The notes under the pieces: model-generated
What the model saw: only the letters and a program-made list of their open reading frames with translations
Database searches by the model: none
What the model was told of the DNA's origin: nothing
Made by a program: the position numbers and the translations under genes
In this document: piece after piece, positions 17,532 to 27,726 of the stretch
Layout of the letters: every line of letters begins with the position of its first letter
Position numbering within the stretch: the first letter of the stretch is position 1
Assembly: GCF_019457885.1 (NCBI RefSeq)
Contig: NZ_JAHZST010000001.1
Coordinates: 496,001 to 560,000, forward strand
Origin: Shewanella nanhaiensis
GTDB lineage: Bacteria > Pseudomonadota > Gammaproteobacteria > Enterobacterales > Shewanellaceae
Direction of reading: 5' to 3'
DNA: 64,000 bases

Positions 17532-18254
17532 ATGACATTTACCAGTCAAATTCAGGCTGTTGCCCTGTGCCGTACCCCCTATAAGCAAAAGTTTGGGATC
17601 CCAAGACAACCGGGACTCGTCGGTGCTGCACGAGGGTTTGTAGAGTTACAGCCTCCTTTCAACCATATAGACGCAGTGAGAGGACTGGAGCAATACTCAC
17701 ATCTTTGGCTACTGTTTAGCTTCCATGAGAATCTGTCACAGGGTTGGAAAACCACCGTTAGACCTCCCCGTCTTGGCGGTAATGAAAAACTGGGCGTCTT
17801 CGCTACCCGTTCCACTTTCAGGCCTAATGGTATCGGACAATCCGTCGTAAAACTCCATAAGATCCACCATAAAAACGGCATTGTCTCACTGGAGATCTCT
17901 GGCATGGATCTACTCGATGGTACTCCGGTTATCGATATAAAGCCCTATATCCCCTTCTCCGATGCCATTGAAACAGCTCAAGGCGGCATCGCACATGAAG
18001 CGCCAGTTTTGGCTGAAGTGAAGTTTACTGAGCAGGCTCATCAACAGGTGAAGGCCTATGAAAAACTTGAGCAATACCCTAGATTTGAAGAGCTGATCAT
18101 TGGCGTTCTGGCACAAGATCCTCGCCCAGCCTATAAGAAGTCCAAAGCAGATCCTAAAGAGTACCAGGTTGCCCTTTATGACTTAGACATACTCTGGCAT
18201 ATGCAAGATGACGCCATCGTTGTAACAGAGCTACGTGCAGGTGCTCAAGGGTAA
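17532..18254 (+). CDS. trmO: tRNA (N6-threonylcarbamoyladenosine(37)-N6)-methyltransferase TrmO
   Basis: 240 residues, full length for the TrmO (TsaA/YaeB) family, which N6-methylates t6A37 of threonine tRNA using S-adenosylmethionine. The N-terminal beta-barrel has [53 protein letters not shown] and [20 protein letters not shown], all hallmark stretches. The C-terminal part includes [10 protein letters not shown], the family's conserved DPRPAY element. The gene follows rcsF by 23 bases, an order shared with E. coli. Confidence 0.95.
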   Translation: MTFTSQIQAVALCRTPYKQKFGIPRQPGLVGAARGFVELQPPFNHIDAVRGLEQYSHLWLLFSFHENLSQGWKTTVRPPRLGGNEKLGVFATRSTFRPNGIGQSVVKLHKIHHKNGIVSLEISGMDLLDGTPVIDIKPYIPFSDAIETAQGGIAHEAPVLAEVKFTEQAHQQVKAYEKLEQYPRFEELIIGVLAQDPRPAYKKSKADPKEYQVALYDLDILWHMQDDAIVVTELRAGAQG

Positions 18255-18265
18255 AGGAAGATTCT

Positions 18266-18880
18266 GTGACAGCTCCCGATTATCAAACACAACACAAAAA
18301 GCGCCTCTCCTATATGCCATGGCTCTATTTCAGCCTCAAGCCTAAGCTGCTTAGCTGGGCTGAGCCTTGGCAAAAGCAGGTGCAAGCAGAGTTTATAGCG
18401 CTAGAAACAGTCACGTTTGGAGATAACTGTTTTATAGCGCCTGAAGTGAAACTATTCGCCGAACCTGGGCGAGATATCACCATAGGCTCCCACTGCATGA
18501 TAGCGGCAGACAGCTTCCTTCACGGCCCTATCAGCCTAGGTGATGAGGTCGCAATTAACCATGGTTGCTCACTCGATGGTGGTCGAAATGGCATTAAGAT
18601 AGGGGCGCAGACCCGCATCGCGAATAACGTCACTATCTATGCCTTTAATCATGGGATGGCTCCCGACACACCTATCTATCAGCAAGCCTCAAATTCTAAA
18701 GGCGTCACTATAGGCAAAGATGTTTGGATAGGAGCGCAAGCAGGAATCGTCGATGGCGTGAGCATAGGCGACCACGCCGTTATAGGTATGGGCAGTATCG
18801 TCACTAAAGATGTGGCAGATTTTGCGATTGTAGCCGGTAATCCAGCAAAAGTGATAGGGGATAGACGAGATAAACCCTAA
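18266..18880 (+). CDS. maltose/galactoside-type O-acetyltransferase (left-handed beta helix)
   Basis: 204 residues. The hexapeptide-repeat region from about residue 50 to the end ([62 protein letters not shown]) is that of CysE/LacA/NodL-type acyltransferases. The His of AFNHGMA is placed like the catalytic histidine of this group. Acetyl-CoA is the likely donor; the acceptor cannot be told. Start is GTG 18266 with AAGGAAG upstream. It follows trmO by 11 bases, so it is probably cotranscribed. Confidence 0.85.
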   Translation: MTAPDYQTQHKKRLSYMPWLYFSLKPKLLSWAEPWQKQVQAEFIALETVTFGDNCFIAPEVKLFAEPGRDITIGSHCMIAADSFLHGPISLGDEVAINHGCSLDGGRNGIKIGAQTRIANNVTIYAFNHGMAPDTPIYQQASNSKGVTIGKDVWIGAQAGIVDGVSIGDHAVIGMGSIVTKDVADFAIVAGNPAKVIGDRRDKP

Positions 18881-18991
18881 CCCATAACTACCTATTGATG
18901 TCAGCGTGCATAAAGCCCCTACTCTTTTAAAACCATTATCAACCGTTCTTTTTCCTCAAGATATATAACTCAATTCTTTATAGAACAAGTT

Positions 18992-19306
18992 TATACCCAA
19001 GCTACCTCAAGGTGCTCGTTTCAGAGCCCCCGTAGGATAGCTGAACAAGGCAGTGATTGAGGATAATGGTTATTCCCTTGTTGAAATCACTAAAGCAGTG
19101 CAGCAATTCTACGGGAACTCCCGTAGGGCACGGCGAGAAGCAACATTTTTCTGTGTTATGAAATATTGAATTACGACTGCATGGATGCAGAAGGTAGGGC
19201 GAAGCAGGATACCAGAGCCGAGAATAACTAGTCCTACTATTTCATGCCTTGAACTCTGTCACTTCTCGACATGCTGAATCCTGCACCTTGAAGTTGTTTG
19301 GGTATA
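18992..19306. mobile_element. MITE-like element with terminal inverted repeats
   Basis: A 315-base non-coding unit bounded by near-perfect inverted repeats of about 23 bases: TATACCCAAGCTACCTCAAG at the left end and CTTGAAGTTGTTTGGGTATA at the right. The ends differ at 3 positions. No open reading frame of note lies inside. It occupies most of the 539-base gap between the acetyltransferase and the S9 peptidase gene. A TA target duplication is possible but cannot be shown from one copy. Inferred to be a non-autonomous element mobilised in trans. Confidence 0.75.
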
Positions 19307-19419
19307 TGAGCATTAACAAAATCAGGTGCATTCCTTTACAAGATTTGACACACTGTAGCGCTCAAATTGGGTTTAAATTCAATCAAAGAATAAAGAATAA
19401 ATAACAACAAGGATACCCC

Positions 19420-21894
19420 ATGAAAGTTATGTCTCTGGTTTGTGCCAGTATCACATTGGCATTTTCGGGATTAAGCGTCAGTGCCGAAATAGACAAAACC
19501 AATATTCAACAATTCGGCCCCGTTACTTCAGTCACAGCGCAAGCCTTATCAACAAGTAGTCACAGCGATACACTAAGGGCTAACTTGGCTCAGTCTTTGT
19601 CACTTCATGATGAATTAGATATCTTAGGTAAAAGTTACAGCTGGGAAACAGTCAAGAAGAGTAATGATAAAGGCTGGATTGCCTATAAAGTGCAGCTTAG
19701 CGCAGAGCGATTCACTCAAGGCACATTGACCATTAATGGTGTGAATCAACCCCAAGTCTATCTTAATCGCGTGCTGCTCAAAGCCGATTCCAAAGTTGAA
19801 TTGGCATTGCAAAGTGGTGATTACCAATTAATGGTACTTGCCGATGGTATCGATGAAGAGGTGCCGTTTAGCTTAGATTGGCAAGGTAAATCTGACATTG
19901 ATAACCCCAGCTTTACGACGACAAAAACCCATAGAGTCTCTCCCGCACAACTTTTTGACTCAGAAGTGATCACTAGCCTCAGCTTATCACCAAATGGTAG
20001 ATATTTACTGCAAACCAAACGTCATTACCCAGCGAATAACGATAACAAGCCTGTTGCTGTTACTGAGTTACTAAATGTCTCTGATAAAGAAGTGATATAT
20101 CGTTGGCAAGATAGTGCACCTTCAAGTGCCACTTGGTCCGATAACAGTAAGCAGCTCGCATTTGTCGCAGATAAGCAGATTCAGTTGCTTACCGTATCTA
20201 ATATCAGCATTGATGTTGCAGCGACTCAAATGGAAAATGTTTCAGCACTTAAGTGGTATGGAGATAGCCTTTTATTCCACTGGGAAAACCCCTTCAAAGC
20301 CGATGAGAAAGCGACCAATAAACGTTTTCAAGCATTAGAAGATAGATGGAGCTATTGGCGCAACAACAGCCAAATATACCAACTTGATATTGCTTCAGGT
20401 TTTATCCGTCAATTGACTGATGGCAAACTCAGCAGCAACCTACTTGATAGCCATCCTGATGACGATAAGTTACTGCTGACTCGCTTCCCAGTCGATTATA
20501 AAGAACCTGCACATGGGCTCACTCAGCTGGTCGAACTTGATGTTAATACATTAACTGAAACCCTGATTGGGGAATATCGTACTTTCGATTCAGCAACCTA
20601 CACTGATGACGGCATGTATATCATGGCGGGCCCAGACTTTATGAAGGGCCTAGGCGTTCAAGACTCGTCTGTGGTCGTGAATAATTACGATGGCCAATTG
20701 TACTGGCGCGACGACAACGGCAAAGTTATTCCGTTAAGCAAAGATTTTGATCCCGCAATAGGCGGTGCAGGTAAACTTAGTAATGATGATTTAATTCTTC
20801 GTGTAGGCGAAGGTGATCGCAGTCAGCTCTACCTGTTCGATTTAAGCCGTAAAAGCTTTAAAAAGATCAATACCGGCATGGACATGGTTAACCACTTCAG
20901 TGTTGCCAGCGATTTATCAAAACCCGTTATCGCTTATGCCGGCACGTCAGCCACTGTGCCGCAAAAAGCTTACCTTATAAAGTCTGGTAAAAAGGCATTA
21001 CTGTTTGATAGCCAAGCGGCAAGTTATGCAGACACTCGTATTGGTGATATTCAAGACTTTGATTTTACCAACACCCACGGTCATAACATTGATGGCCGGG
21101 TTTACTTCCCTGTCGATTTTGATGCAAATAAACAATACCCAGCACTGGTGTATTACTATGGTGGAACCGCACCAGTGACCCGTAACTTTACCGGTCGTTG
21201 GCCATTTAACTTATGGGCAGCTAAAGGTTATGTGGTTTATGTACTACAACCTAATGGTGCTACAGGTTACGGCCAAGCATTCAGTGGCCGTCATGTAAAC
21301 GCATGGGGCGATTACAGCGCTGACGATATTATCGAAGGCACACAAGCCTTCTTAAAAGAACACAAGTTTGTCGATCCTAAACGCGTGGGTAACATGGGCG
21401 CCTCTTACGGTGGTTTCATGACCATGTATTTAGCCACTAAAACCGATATCTTTGCTGCATCTATGGCACATGCTGGGATCAGTAATTTATCTGCTTACTG
21501 GGGACACGGTTGGTGGGGATATGGCTATTCAGGCGTAGCGAGTAAAGGCAGCTTCCCATGGAATAATCGCGACTTATATGTTGAACACAGCCCGCTATAC
21601 AATGCAGACAAAATCAACACGCCGATGCTATTACTCCATGGTAATGCCGACACCAATGTCCCTGTAGGTGAAAGTCATTACATGTATAGTGCATTGAAAA
21701 TGTTAGGTAAGCCTGTGGAGCTAATAGAGTTTAACGGCCAAGATCATCACATTAATGGTCGCCAAGCTCGGTTTGATTGGTGGGATGCTACCCTTGCATG
21801 GTTCGACTTACACCTAAAAGATGAACCACAATGGTGGAACAAACTCTACCCTGAAACAAGCACTGAGAATAGTGCAGAAGCAGCGGTCAAGTAG
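19420..21894 (+). CDS. exported S9 family peptidase (prolyl oligopeptidase / dipeptidyl aminopeptidase type)
   Basis: 824 residues with a signal peptide (cleavage near SVSA, residue 22). A distinct N-terminal beta domain (to about 160) precedes a beta-propeller-like region with WD40-like strands (about 170-540). The C-terminal alpha/beta hydrolase contains the nucleophile motif GASYGGF (Ser662), Asp744 in HGNADTNVP, and His776 or His777 in GQDHHINGR. This is the full serine triad of family S9. It would cut peptides, perhaps X-Pro or dipeptides, in the periplasm. Ribosome-binding site AAGGA precedes the ATG. The N-terminal extension is longer than in standard S9 enzymes. Confidence 0.9.
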   Translation: MKVMSLVCASITLAFSGLSVSAEIDKTNIQQFGPVTSVTAQALSTSSHSDTLRANLAQSLSLHDELDILGKSYSWETVKKSNDKGWIAYKVQLSAERFTQGTLTINGVNQPQVYLNRVLLKADSKVELALQSGDYQLMVLADGIDEEVPFSLDWQGKSDIDNPSFTTTKTHRVSPAQLFDSEVITSLSLSPNGRYLLQTKRHYPANNDNKPVAVTELLNVSDKEVIYRWQDSAPSSATWSDNSKQLAFVADKQIQLLTVSNISIDVAATQMENVSALKWYGDSLLFHWENPFKADEKATNKRFQALEDRWSYWRNNSQIYQLDIASGFIRQLTDGKLSSNLLDSHPDDDKLLLTRFPVDYKEPAHGLTQLVELDVNTLTETLIGEYRTFDSATYTDDGMYIMAGPDFMKGLGVQDSSVVVNNYDGQLYWRDDNGKVIPLSKDFDPAIGGAGKLSNDDLILRVGEGDRSQLYLFDLSRKSFKKINTGMDMVNHFSVASDLSKPVIAYAGTSATVPQKAYLIKSGKKALLFDSQAASYADTRIGDIQDFDFTNTHGHNIDGRVYFPVDFDANKQYPALVYYYGGTAPVTRNFTGRWPFNLWAAKGYVVYVLQPNGATGYGQAFSGRHVNAWGDYSADDIIEGTQAFLKEHKFVDPKRVGNMGASYGGFMTMYLATKTDIFAASMAHAGISNLSAYWGHGWWGYGYSGVASKGSFPWNNRDLYVEHSPLYNADKINTPMLLLHGNADTNVPVGESHYMYSALKMLGKPVELIEFNGQDHHINGRQARFDWWDATLAWFDLHLKDEPQWWNKLYPETSTENSAEAAVK

Positions 21895-21912
21895 GCTAAT
21901 ATTGAATTTGTT

Positions 21913-21944
21913 AAAGCCCTGTACTCGAAACAGTACGGGGCTTT
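21913..21944 (+). terminator. terminator of the S9 peptidase gene
   Basis: AAAGCCCTGTACT pairs with AGTACGGGGCTTT (13 pairs, one G-T), loop CGAAAC, then TTTATTATTT. It lies 18 bases after the stop codon. Confidence 0.85.
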
Positions 21945-22018
21945 ATTATTTGTATTGGTTTACTTATGCGATTTCACTCTAATATCGATTAGAATCAATA
22001 ATAGCTAGCCATTGTTAA

Positions 22019-22174
22019 TCAATAGATATCGAGCTCCTCCATAAATCCATTTGTCCGCCATCCAAGTAAATACATTTTACTTTCAGACTCATCAACTTTC
22101 ACAAGGTCAACACCTGCAAAAGAAAAATGAGCAGCGAATAAGCATATTAAAACAACGCATTCACTGGCACTCAT
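22019..22174 (-). CDS. possible small exported protein
   Basis: A 51-codon open frame starting 16 bases after the yiaA-like stop codon. It begins with a plausible signal peptide (MSASECVVLICLFAAHFSFA, cleavage near residue 20) followed by a short polar tail ending MEELDIY. The ribosome-binding signal is weak. It is not recognised and could be a chance frame; position and signal-like start are the only support. The rest of the 21945-22190 gap shows nothing else. Confidence 0.3.
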   Translation of the reverse strand: MSASECVVLICLFAAHFSFAGVDLVKVDESESKMYLLGWRTNGFMEELDIY

Positions 22175-22190
22175 AAACGACACCAAAGAC

Positions 22191-22676
22191 TTAATCAATA
22201 AGTTCAGAGGCATCCATAGCAACATCTAGACCCTGGGAGGTTTTTGGAAAAGCAGATGGGTCTGTGACACCTTGCTCATCAGTTAAATCCCTTATATTTT
22301 TCTGCACGGTAATGATGGCAAAAAGAGCCAAAATAAAAGACATACCGTAGAAACCTTTCTCACTCAAAGCCATCGTTGCATTCACTAATCCAACAACCAG
22401 TAATGCGATAGAAGATGAAAATGCCACCCAGCACATGCCAACAAACACATTAGTAACCGGGATCCCCTCAGCTTTATCACGAATTGTCTTCTGTAGAGTC
22501 ACAGCAGAAAACATAGCTAATAGAAAAACAGCGAAGTAATAGCCTTTTTCATTAAGCTCAAGCACAGCATTCCAAAGCCCGATGAGATAACCAAAAACAC
22601 CAATAATGAGTGCCCCCCAAGTCGCAAATATGTAAGCAGGGGTGGGTCCGTTTAAATTTGTTCTGTTCAATTGCAT
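22191..22676 (-). CDS. YiaA/YiaB two-helix domain inner-membrane protein
   Basis: 161 residues from the ATG at 22676, chosen because AAGGA lies 10 bases upstream; the frame extends further but without a better start. Two copies of a two-helix membrane unit are visible (about residues 15-70 and 75-130), each closing with a similar segment: LAMFSAVTLQKTIRD and LALFAIITVQKNIRD. This is the YiaAB domain. Function is unknown; E. coli YiaA and YiaB are inner-membrane proteins reported as membrane-stress related. The gene lies in an AT-richer, probably accessory stretch. Confidence 0.8.
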   Translation of the reverse strand: MQLNRTNLNGPTPAYIFATWGALIIGVFGYLIGLWNAVLELNEKGYYFAVFLLAMFSAVTLQKTIRDKAEGIPVTNVFVGMCWVAFSSSIALLVVGLVNATMALSEKGFYGMSFILALFAIITVQKNIRDLTDEQGVTDPSAFPKTSQGLDVAMDASELID

Positions 22677-22967
22677 TGTTAATTCATCCTTGTTTTTTGT
22701 TAACTTGATCCCAGCAGAGCTCATCTTAGATACATACCTAACTGCGGTTAAATATATGCTATTTATTAAGAGCATTGATAATCCTTTATACTTATGAATT
22801 GTTATCCATATCCTTTAATATCAGGCTTATAACCTCCATCACTCATCTTTCTTCCCATGTTATAACATGTTTTTAAAGAGAATTGGGACATTCAGGGGAC
22901 GAGGCAGACACCGTTACAGGATTTCCTAAAAAACGAGTGCCCCCCTCACTAGCAAGCTAAAAAGTTA

Positions 22968-23756
22968 TTAACGACCTAATACACTTAATATCCAACCTTG
23001 ATAATTTGACACCCTAACTTGATAGGCTGTAGTACCATAAAAACCACCTTGAAAAGAAGATATGTCACCATGCCCCAGCTGCCAACTTGATAACCCAACA
23101 AGATAAGGGACTCCTTCTTGAAATATAACCGCAGCTCCGCCGCTATCTCCTGAACCATGCATACCTTCAAGTGGTAATGCGTTTGCAGGCTGGTCAAATT
23201 TAAATGCTAACCAGTTACCTTCCGCGCTTTCAACAATATTCTGAAACTGGTTCATTACACCGAGTGATTTGGTACCTGGGTCTTCGCCAGTTAATCCGTT
23301 CCCAGTAGCCCCTCTACCATAGACTGTAACTGTTTTACCTTTTTCACTTTTACCAGAAAATATTTTGATTGGTTCTACACCATTAACCCTTGAGGTTAAT
23401 TTAATTAGCGCAATATCGCTTCTAGATTTAAAGAAACTCATTAAGGGCGCCAAATCGCCTTTAAGTAAGTCTTTATGAGGTTGAGTGTAATCAGGGTGTA
23501 TATGAACGCTTTCAATTTCATAAGCTTTTGAACCAACTATTAATTCTTTACCAATATAATCATAAAAAATAGTATGTGCTACGGTCACAACCCATTGCGA
23601 ATTTATGAGTACGCCATGACCTTCATAGGGCATATCAATTAGATATTCAGGTATTTTGTTTAAAACATAATTTTCTGGGGGAATATCATGCCTTTTCACA
23701 ACGGCATTACCATCGAGAGAGTAGAAACTAAAAAATAAAAAAAGCCAAAATTTCAT
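22968..23756 (-). CDS. exported trypsin-like (S1) serine protease
   Basis: 262 residues from ATG 23756, with GGATG 8 bases upstream and a hydrophobic signal (MKFWLFLFFSFYSLDGNA) right after it. The chymotrypsin-type triad is complete: His61 in VVTVAHT, Asp114 in SRSDIALIKL, Ser205 in GSGDSGGAAV. There is no PDZ domain, so it is not DegP-like; it resembles secreted V8/trypsin-like proteases. The gene is AT-rich, has no partner genes, and lies next to an IS110 transposase fossil, so recent transfer is plausible. Confidence 0.88.
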   Translation of the reverse strand: MKFWLFLFFSFYSLDGNAVVKRHDIPPENYVLNKIPEYLIDMPYEGHGVLINSQWVVTVAHTIFYDYIGKELIVGSKAYEIESVHIHPDYTQPHKDLLKGDLAPLMSFFKSRSDIALIKLTSRVNGVEPIKIFSGKSEKGKTVTVYGRGATGNGLTGEDPGTKSLGVMNQFQNIVESAEGNWLAFKFDQPANALPLEGMHGSGDSGGAAVIFQEGVPYLVGLSSWQLGHGDISSFQGGFYGTTAYQVRVSNYQGWILSVLGR

Positions 23757-23839
23757 ATCACATCCATGTTCATTGATAGCCAATTAACTATCTTATTTTA
23801 TAGGAATCCCGAAGCTCCAGCCATTATATAAAACATTAA

Positions 23840-24290
<451 letters not shown>

Positions 24291-26000
24291 ATGCGCGTTA
24301 GCAAGTACCTGCTTTCAACACAAAAAGAGACCCCTGCTGATGCAGAGGTGATCAGTCATCAATTAATGTTACGTGCCGGCATGATCCGTCGTAACGCTTC
24401 AGGCCTTTACAGCTGGTTGCCGACAGGACTTCGTGTGCTGCGCAAGATAGAAGCCATTGTCCGTGAAGAGATGAATAAAGCCGGTTCTGTTGAGATACTG
24501 ATGCCTATGGTTCAGCCCGCTGATCTTTGGGTCGAAACTGGCCGCTTTGAAAAGTTTGGTCCTGAGTTGTTGCGCTTTCAGGATCGTCACAACCGTGATT
24601 TCGTGCTTGGCCCAACTCATGAAGAGGTGATCACAGATATCGTGCGTAAAGAGGTTAACTCTTACAAACAGTTACCTTTGAACCTGTTCCAGATCCAAAC
24701 GAAGTTCCGCGATGAAGTACGTCCTCGTTTCGGTGTGATGCGTTCACGTGAATTCTTGATGAAAGATGCATACTCTTTCCATTTAGATCAAGAAACTATG
24801 GACGAGACCTATGAGTCTATGTTCCAGGCTTATAGCAATATCCTGACTCGTCTAGGCTTAGCTTTCCGTCCTGTAATTGCAGACACTGGTTCTATCGGTG
24901 GCAGCATGTCACACGAGTTCCATGTGCTGGCAAACAGCGGTGAAGACTTAATCGCTTACTCGACAGGTAGTGATTACGCTGCAAATATCGAAAAAGCTGA
25001 GTCTCCAATGCCAACCCAGATCCGTGGTGAAGCAACGCAAGAGATGAGCTTAGTTGATACACCCAATGCTAAGACTATCGCAGAGCTTGTTGAGCAGCAC
25101 GGCGTTGCTATCGAGAAAACAGTGAAGACACTTATCGTTAAAGGTTCATCGGAAGACACGCCTCTTGTGGCGCTTGTTATCCGTGGCGACCATGACCTTA
25201 ACGAAGTTAAAGCTGAGAAAATCCCAGCGGTTCATGCACCTTTTGAGTTTGCAGATGAAGCCGAGATCCGTAAAGCCGTGGGTGCAGGCCCAGGTTCTAT
25301 CGGCCCAGTAGGTCTTGAAATCCCTGTTTATATCGATCATGGCGTCAGCGTGATGAGTGATTTCGCAGCCGGTGCAAATCAAGATAATAAGCACCTATTT
25401 GGCATTAACTGGGAGCGCGATCTTCCACAAGCTGAAGCATTCGATCTACGTAACATCATCGAAGGTGAAGCTAGCCCTTGTGGTCAAGGCACTATCGCAC
25501 TACTTCGCGGTATCGAAGTCGGTCATATCTTCCAGTTAGGTAAGAACTACTCAGAAGCGATGAATGCGAATGTACTTGACCAAAATGGTAAGGCGCAAAC
25601 CTTACTCATGGGTTGCTATGGTGTTGGTGTGAGCCGTATGGTTGCCGCTGCAATTGAGCAGAACCACGACGACCGCGGTATCATCTGGCCAGATGCCATT
25701 GCGCCTTTCCGCGTTGGGATCTTACCGATGAACATGCATAAGTCACATCGCGTTCAAGATATGGCAGAACAGCTATATAAAGATTTGAATGATGCGGGTA
25801 TCGAAGTCTTGTTTGACGATCGTAAAGAGCGCGCAGGTGTGATGTTTGCCGATATGGAGCTAGTGGGTCTGCCACATGTTGTCGTGATTGGTGATCGTAA
25901 TATTGATAACGGTGTATTCGAGTATAAGAACCGCCGCACAGGTGAGAAGCAAGAAGTGCCATTCGATCAAATCGTTGAGTTCTTAAAGTCGGCTCAATAA
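24291..26000 (+). CDS. proS: prolyl-tRNA synthetase
   Basis: A 569-residue class II aminoacyl-tRNA synthetase of the bacterial type (E. coli enzyme 572 residues). Class II motif 2 is seen in [21 protein letters not shown]. The editing insertion (about 225-405, with the YbaK-like segment [26 protein letters not shown]) removes mischarged alanine. Motif 3 is [17 protein letters not shown]. The C-terminal anticodon-binding domain has [27 protein letters not shown]. The start [19 protein letters not shown] is conserved. Monocistronic, with a strong terminator. Confidence 0.98.
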   Translation: MRVSKYLLSTQKETPADAEVISHQLMLRAGMIRRNASGLYSWLPTGLRVLRKIEAIVREEMNKAGSVEILMPMVQPADLWVETGRFEKFGPELLRFQDRHNRDFVLGPTHEEVITDIVRKEVNSYKQLPLNLFQIQTKFRDEVRPRFGVMRSREFLMKDAYSFHLDQETMDETYESMFQAYSNILTRLGLAFRPVIADTGSIGGSMSHEFHVLANSGEDLIAYSTGSDYAANIEKAESPMPTQIRGEATQEMSLVDTPNAKTIAELVEQHGVAIEKTVKTLIVKGSSEDTPLVALVIRGDHDLNEVKAEKIPAVHAPFEFADEAEIRKAVGAGPGSIGPVGLEIPVYIDHGVSVMSDFAAGANQDNKHLFGINWERDLPQAEAFDLRNIIEGEASPCGQGTIALLRGIEVGHIFQLGKNYSEAMNANVLDQNGKAQTLLMGCYGVGVSRMVAAAIEQNHDDRGIIWPDAIAPFRVGILPMNMHKSHRVQDMAEQLYKDLNDAGIEVLFDDRKERAGVMFADMELVGLPHVVVIGDRNIDNGVFEYKNRRTGEKQEVPFDQIVEFLKSAQ

Positions 26001-26045
26001 GCTTTATCTTATAGACACTTTTCTAAATATGTTTCTAGATATATT

Positions 26046-26079
26046 AATAACGCCACTCAACTGAGTGGCGTTATTTTTT
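26046..26079 (+). terminator. proS terminator
   Basis: Long stem AATAACGCCACTC / GAGTGGCGTTATT with a short loop and a T-run (TTATTTTTT), 45 bases after the stop codon. It may also serve the convergent gene at 26135 in the other direction. Confidence 0.9.
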
Positions 26080-26134
26080 ACAGTACTATTCCTTACAACC
26101 CTGTTTCTACAACACTTTTTAGCAAAAACAAAAT

Positions 26135-27718
26135 TCACGGCTTCAATACCTGCCCTGCCAATATCCCTGTATATTGCTGTTTATCTATCGCTAACTGGCC
26201 ATTAATAAGTACAGCTTCAACCCCAGTTGAATAACGGTTCCAGTGAGAGAAGTCGGCTTGTGCACGGTAGTTTTCTGTATCGAAAATAACAATATCAGCA
26301 AACATGCCTACGCCCAGTTGCCCTCTTTTACTCAAACTTAATATCTCCGCTGTTTTTGTGGCGCTTTGGTAGATAAACTCTTCAAGGGTTAACAGCGAAT
26401 TTTGCTTTACATACTGCTGGTACTTTTGCGGAAACGAAGCATATTTCCTTGGATGACCATCGGTGCCATCTGATGAAGTCACCACCCAAGGTTTAACGAT
26501 AAAGTTCGCTAGATCTTGCTCTGACATATTGAAAGAAGCCACTCTCACCTCGTCGCGCTGCACCAGTTCAATTGCTGCGTCCACTTCAGATTTATCCAAT
26601 GCGATAGCGATCTGCTCTAAGGTTTTCCCGATGAGTTGTTGCTCGTCAAACGCAGTAATAAGCAGGGCCTTACCACCGCCTCGGCGACGCAGATTCTCAG
26701 TTATCTCACGATTGAGTTGCTGATAGAGCGCAGGATCATTTAAGCGTTTGAAAAAAGCGTTTTGAGAATCCGCCATCACCCATTTAGGCATGATGGCGTT
26801 ATGTAGCTTAGTACCTGATGCAAGCCAGGGGTATTGATCTGCCGAAATTGAGATCCCTTGAGATTGAGCTTGTTCAACTTTATCTATCACGGCACCGCTT
26901 TGCCCCCATACATCGACGCCAAGTGCTTTTAAGTGTGCAAGGTGCAGATGAACATTAGCTTGCGTTGCAATCGCAATCGCTTCATCAACAGCGGGCAATA
27001 AACCGATACTAAAGCTGCTCTCATCACGAAGGTGAGTATCATAGATCCCATGATATCGAGCAGCCACTTTCGCCAGCGCAATCACCTCTTCTGTACTCGC
27101 GTAGTTTTGCGGCACATAATAAAGACCCGATGAAAACCCCAACGCCCCCTGGGCCATCGCTTGCTCAACCAGTGACTCCATTGCATTGAGCTCTTTGCTT
27201 GTGGGCATTCGTTTCGCTTTACCCATCACTTGCTGACGCACTGCGCCATGACCCACCAGCATGCCGACATGAGTGCCAATACCATTGGCTAATAACTCTT
27301 TACTCAGCTTATCGATATCAGCGCTACCATCACCATCATTGCCGATAATGACTGTAGTGACACCTTGGGTCAGATAGTTGAGGTTATGGTTGTTATCATG
27401 GCTTTTAAGCTCGGCTAAAGCATGAGTGTGGGGATCGATAAAGCCAGGACTCACCACTTTCCCTTTGGCATCTATCCTTCTCTTCGCCCTTATTTGCTTA
27501 CTTCCTCTTGGATAGATATCACAAATAATAGTGCCACAAACCGCCAAATCCATCGGCTCTAACCGCTTACTCTTACTGTTAAACACTTGACCTGAGTGGA
27601 TCAAAATATCCACCTTCGCAACTTTAGAAGATGCTTGGGGCGGTAACTGATTGTCACTTGAACATCCCTGCAAAGCGGGCAGCAAGATTAAGAGAAATAA
27701 ATATGCATTTCTAATCAT
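26135..27718 (-). CDS. N-acyl-D-amino-acid deacylase-like lipoprotein
   Basis: A 527-residue member of the amidohydrolase superfamily, D-aminoacylase type, predicted to be a lipoprotein (lipobox ALQGC, Cys19). Metal-site HTH (His97, His99) is present, with SSGLYYVPQNYASTEEVIALAK, HLHLAHLKALG and TSSDGTDGHPRKYASFP as in D-aminoacylases. Oddly, the loop that is GNCG in characterised enzymes, whose Cys is a metal ligand, reads GNDG here (Asp128). It would hydrolyse N-acyl or peptide bonds next to D-residues outside the cytoplasm. It sits 8 bases after a carboxypeptidase gene in a D-glutamate-related region. Confidence 0.87.
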   Translation of the reverse strand: MIRNAYLFLLILLPALQGCSSDNQLPPQASSKVAKVDILIHSGQVFNSKSKRLEPMDLAVCGTIICDIYPRGSKQIRAKRRIDAKGKVVSPGFIDPHTHALAELKSHDNNHNLNYLTQGVTTVIIGNDGDGSADIDKLSKELLANGIGTHVGMLVGHGAVRQQVMGKAKRMPTSKELNAMESLVEQAMAQGALGFSSGLYYVPQNYASTEEVIALAKVAARYHGIYDTHLRDESSFSIGLLPAVDEAIAIATQANVHLHLAHLKALGVDVWGQSGAVIDKVEQAQSQGISISADQYPWLASGTKLHNAIMPKWVMADSQNAFFKRLNDPALYQQLNREITENLRRRGGGKALLITAFDEQQLIGKTLEQIAIALDKSEVDAAIELVQRDEVRVASFNMSEQDLANFIVKPWVVTSSDGTDGHPRKYASFPQKYQQYVKQNSLLTLEEFIYQSATKTAEILSLSKRGQLGVGMFADIVIFDTENYRAQADFSHWNRYSTGVEAVLINGQLAIDKQQYTGILAGQVLKP

Positions 27719-27726
27719 ATCAAGGT

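Noticed and set aside
22677..22775. N-terminal extension of the YiaA-type protein
   Set aside because: The 33 extra residues are polar and not family-like; the internal ATG has AAGGA before it.
22884..22935. GGGACATTCAGGGGACGAGG-type stretch, possibly a transposase-associated repeat remnant
   Set aside because: It vaguely recalls sequences flanking REP-associated transposases, but there is no second copy in the window and no clear hairpin.
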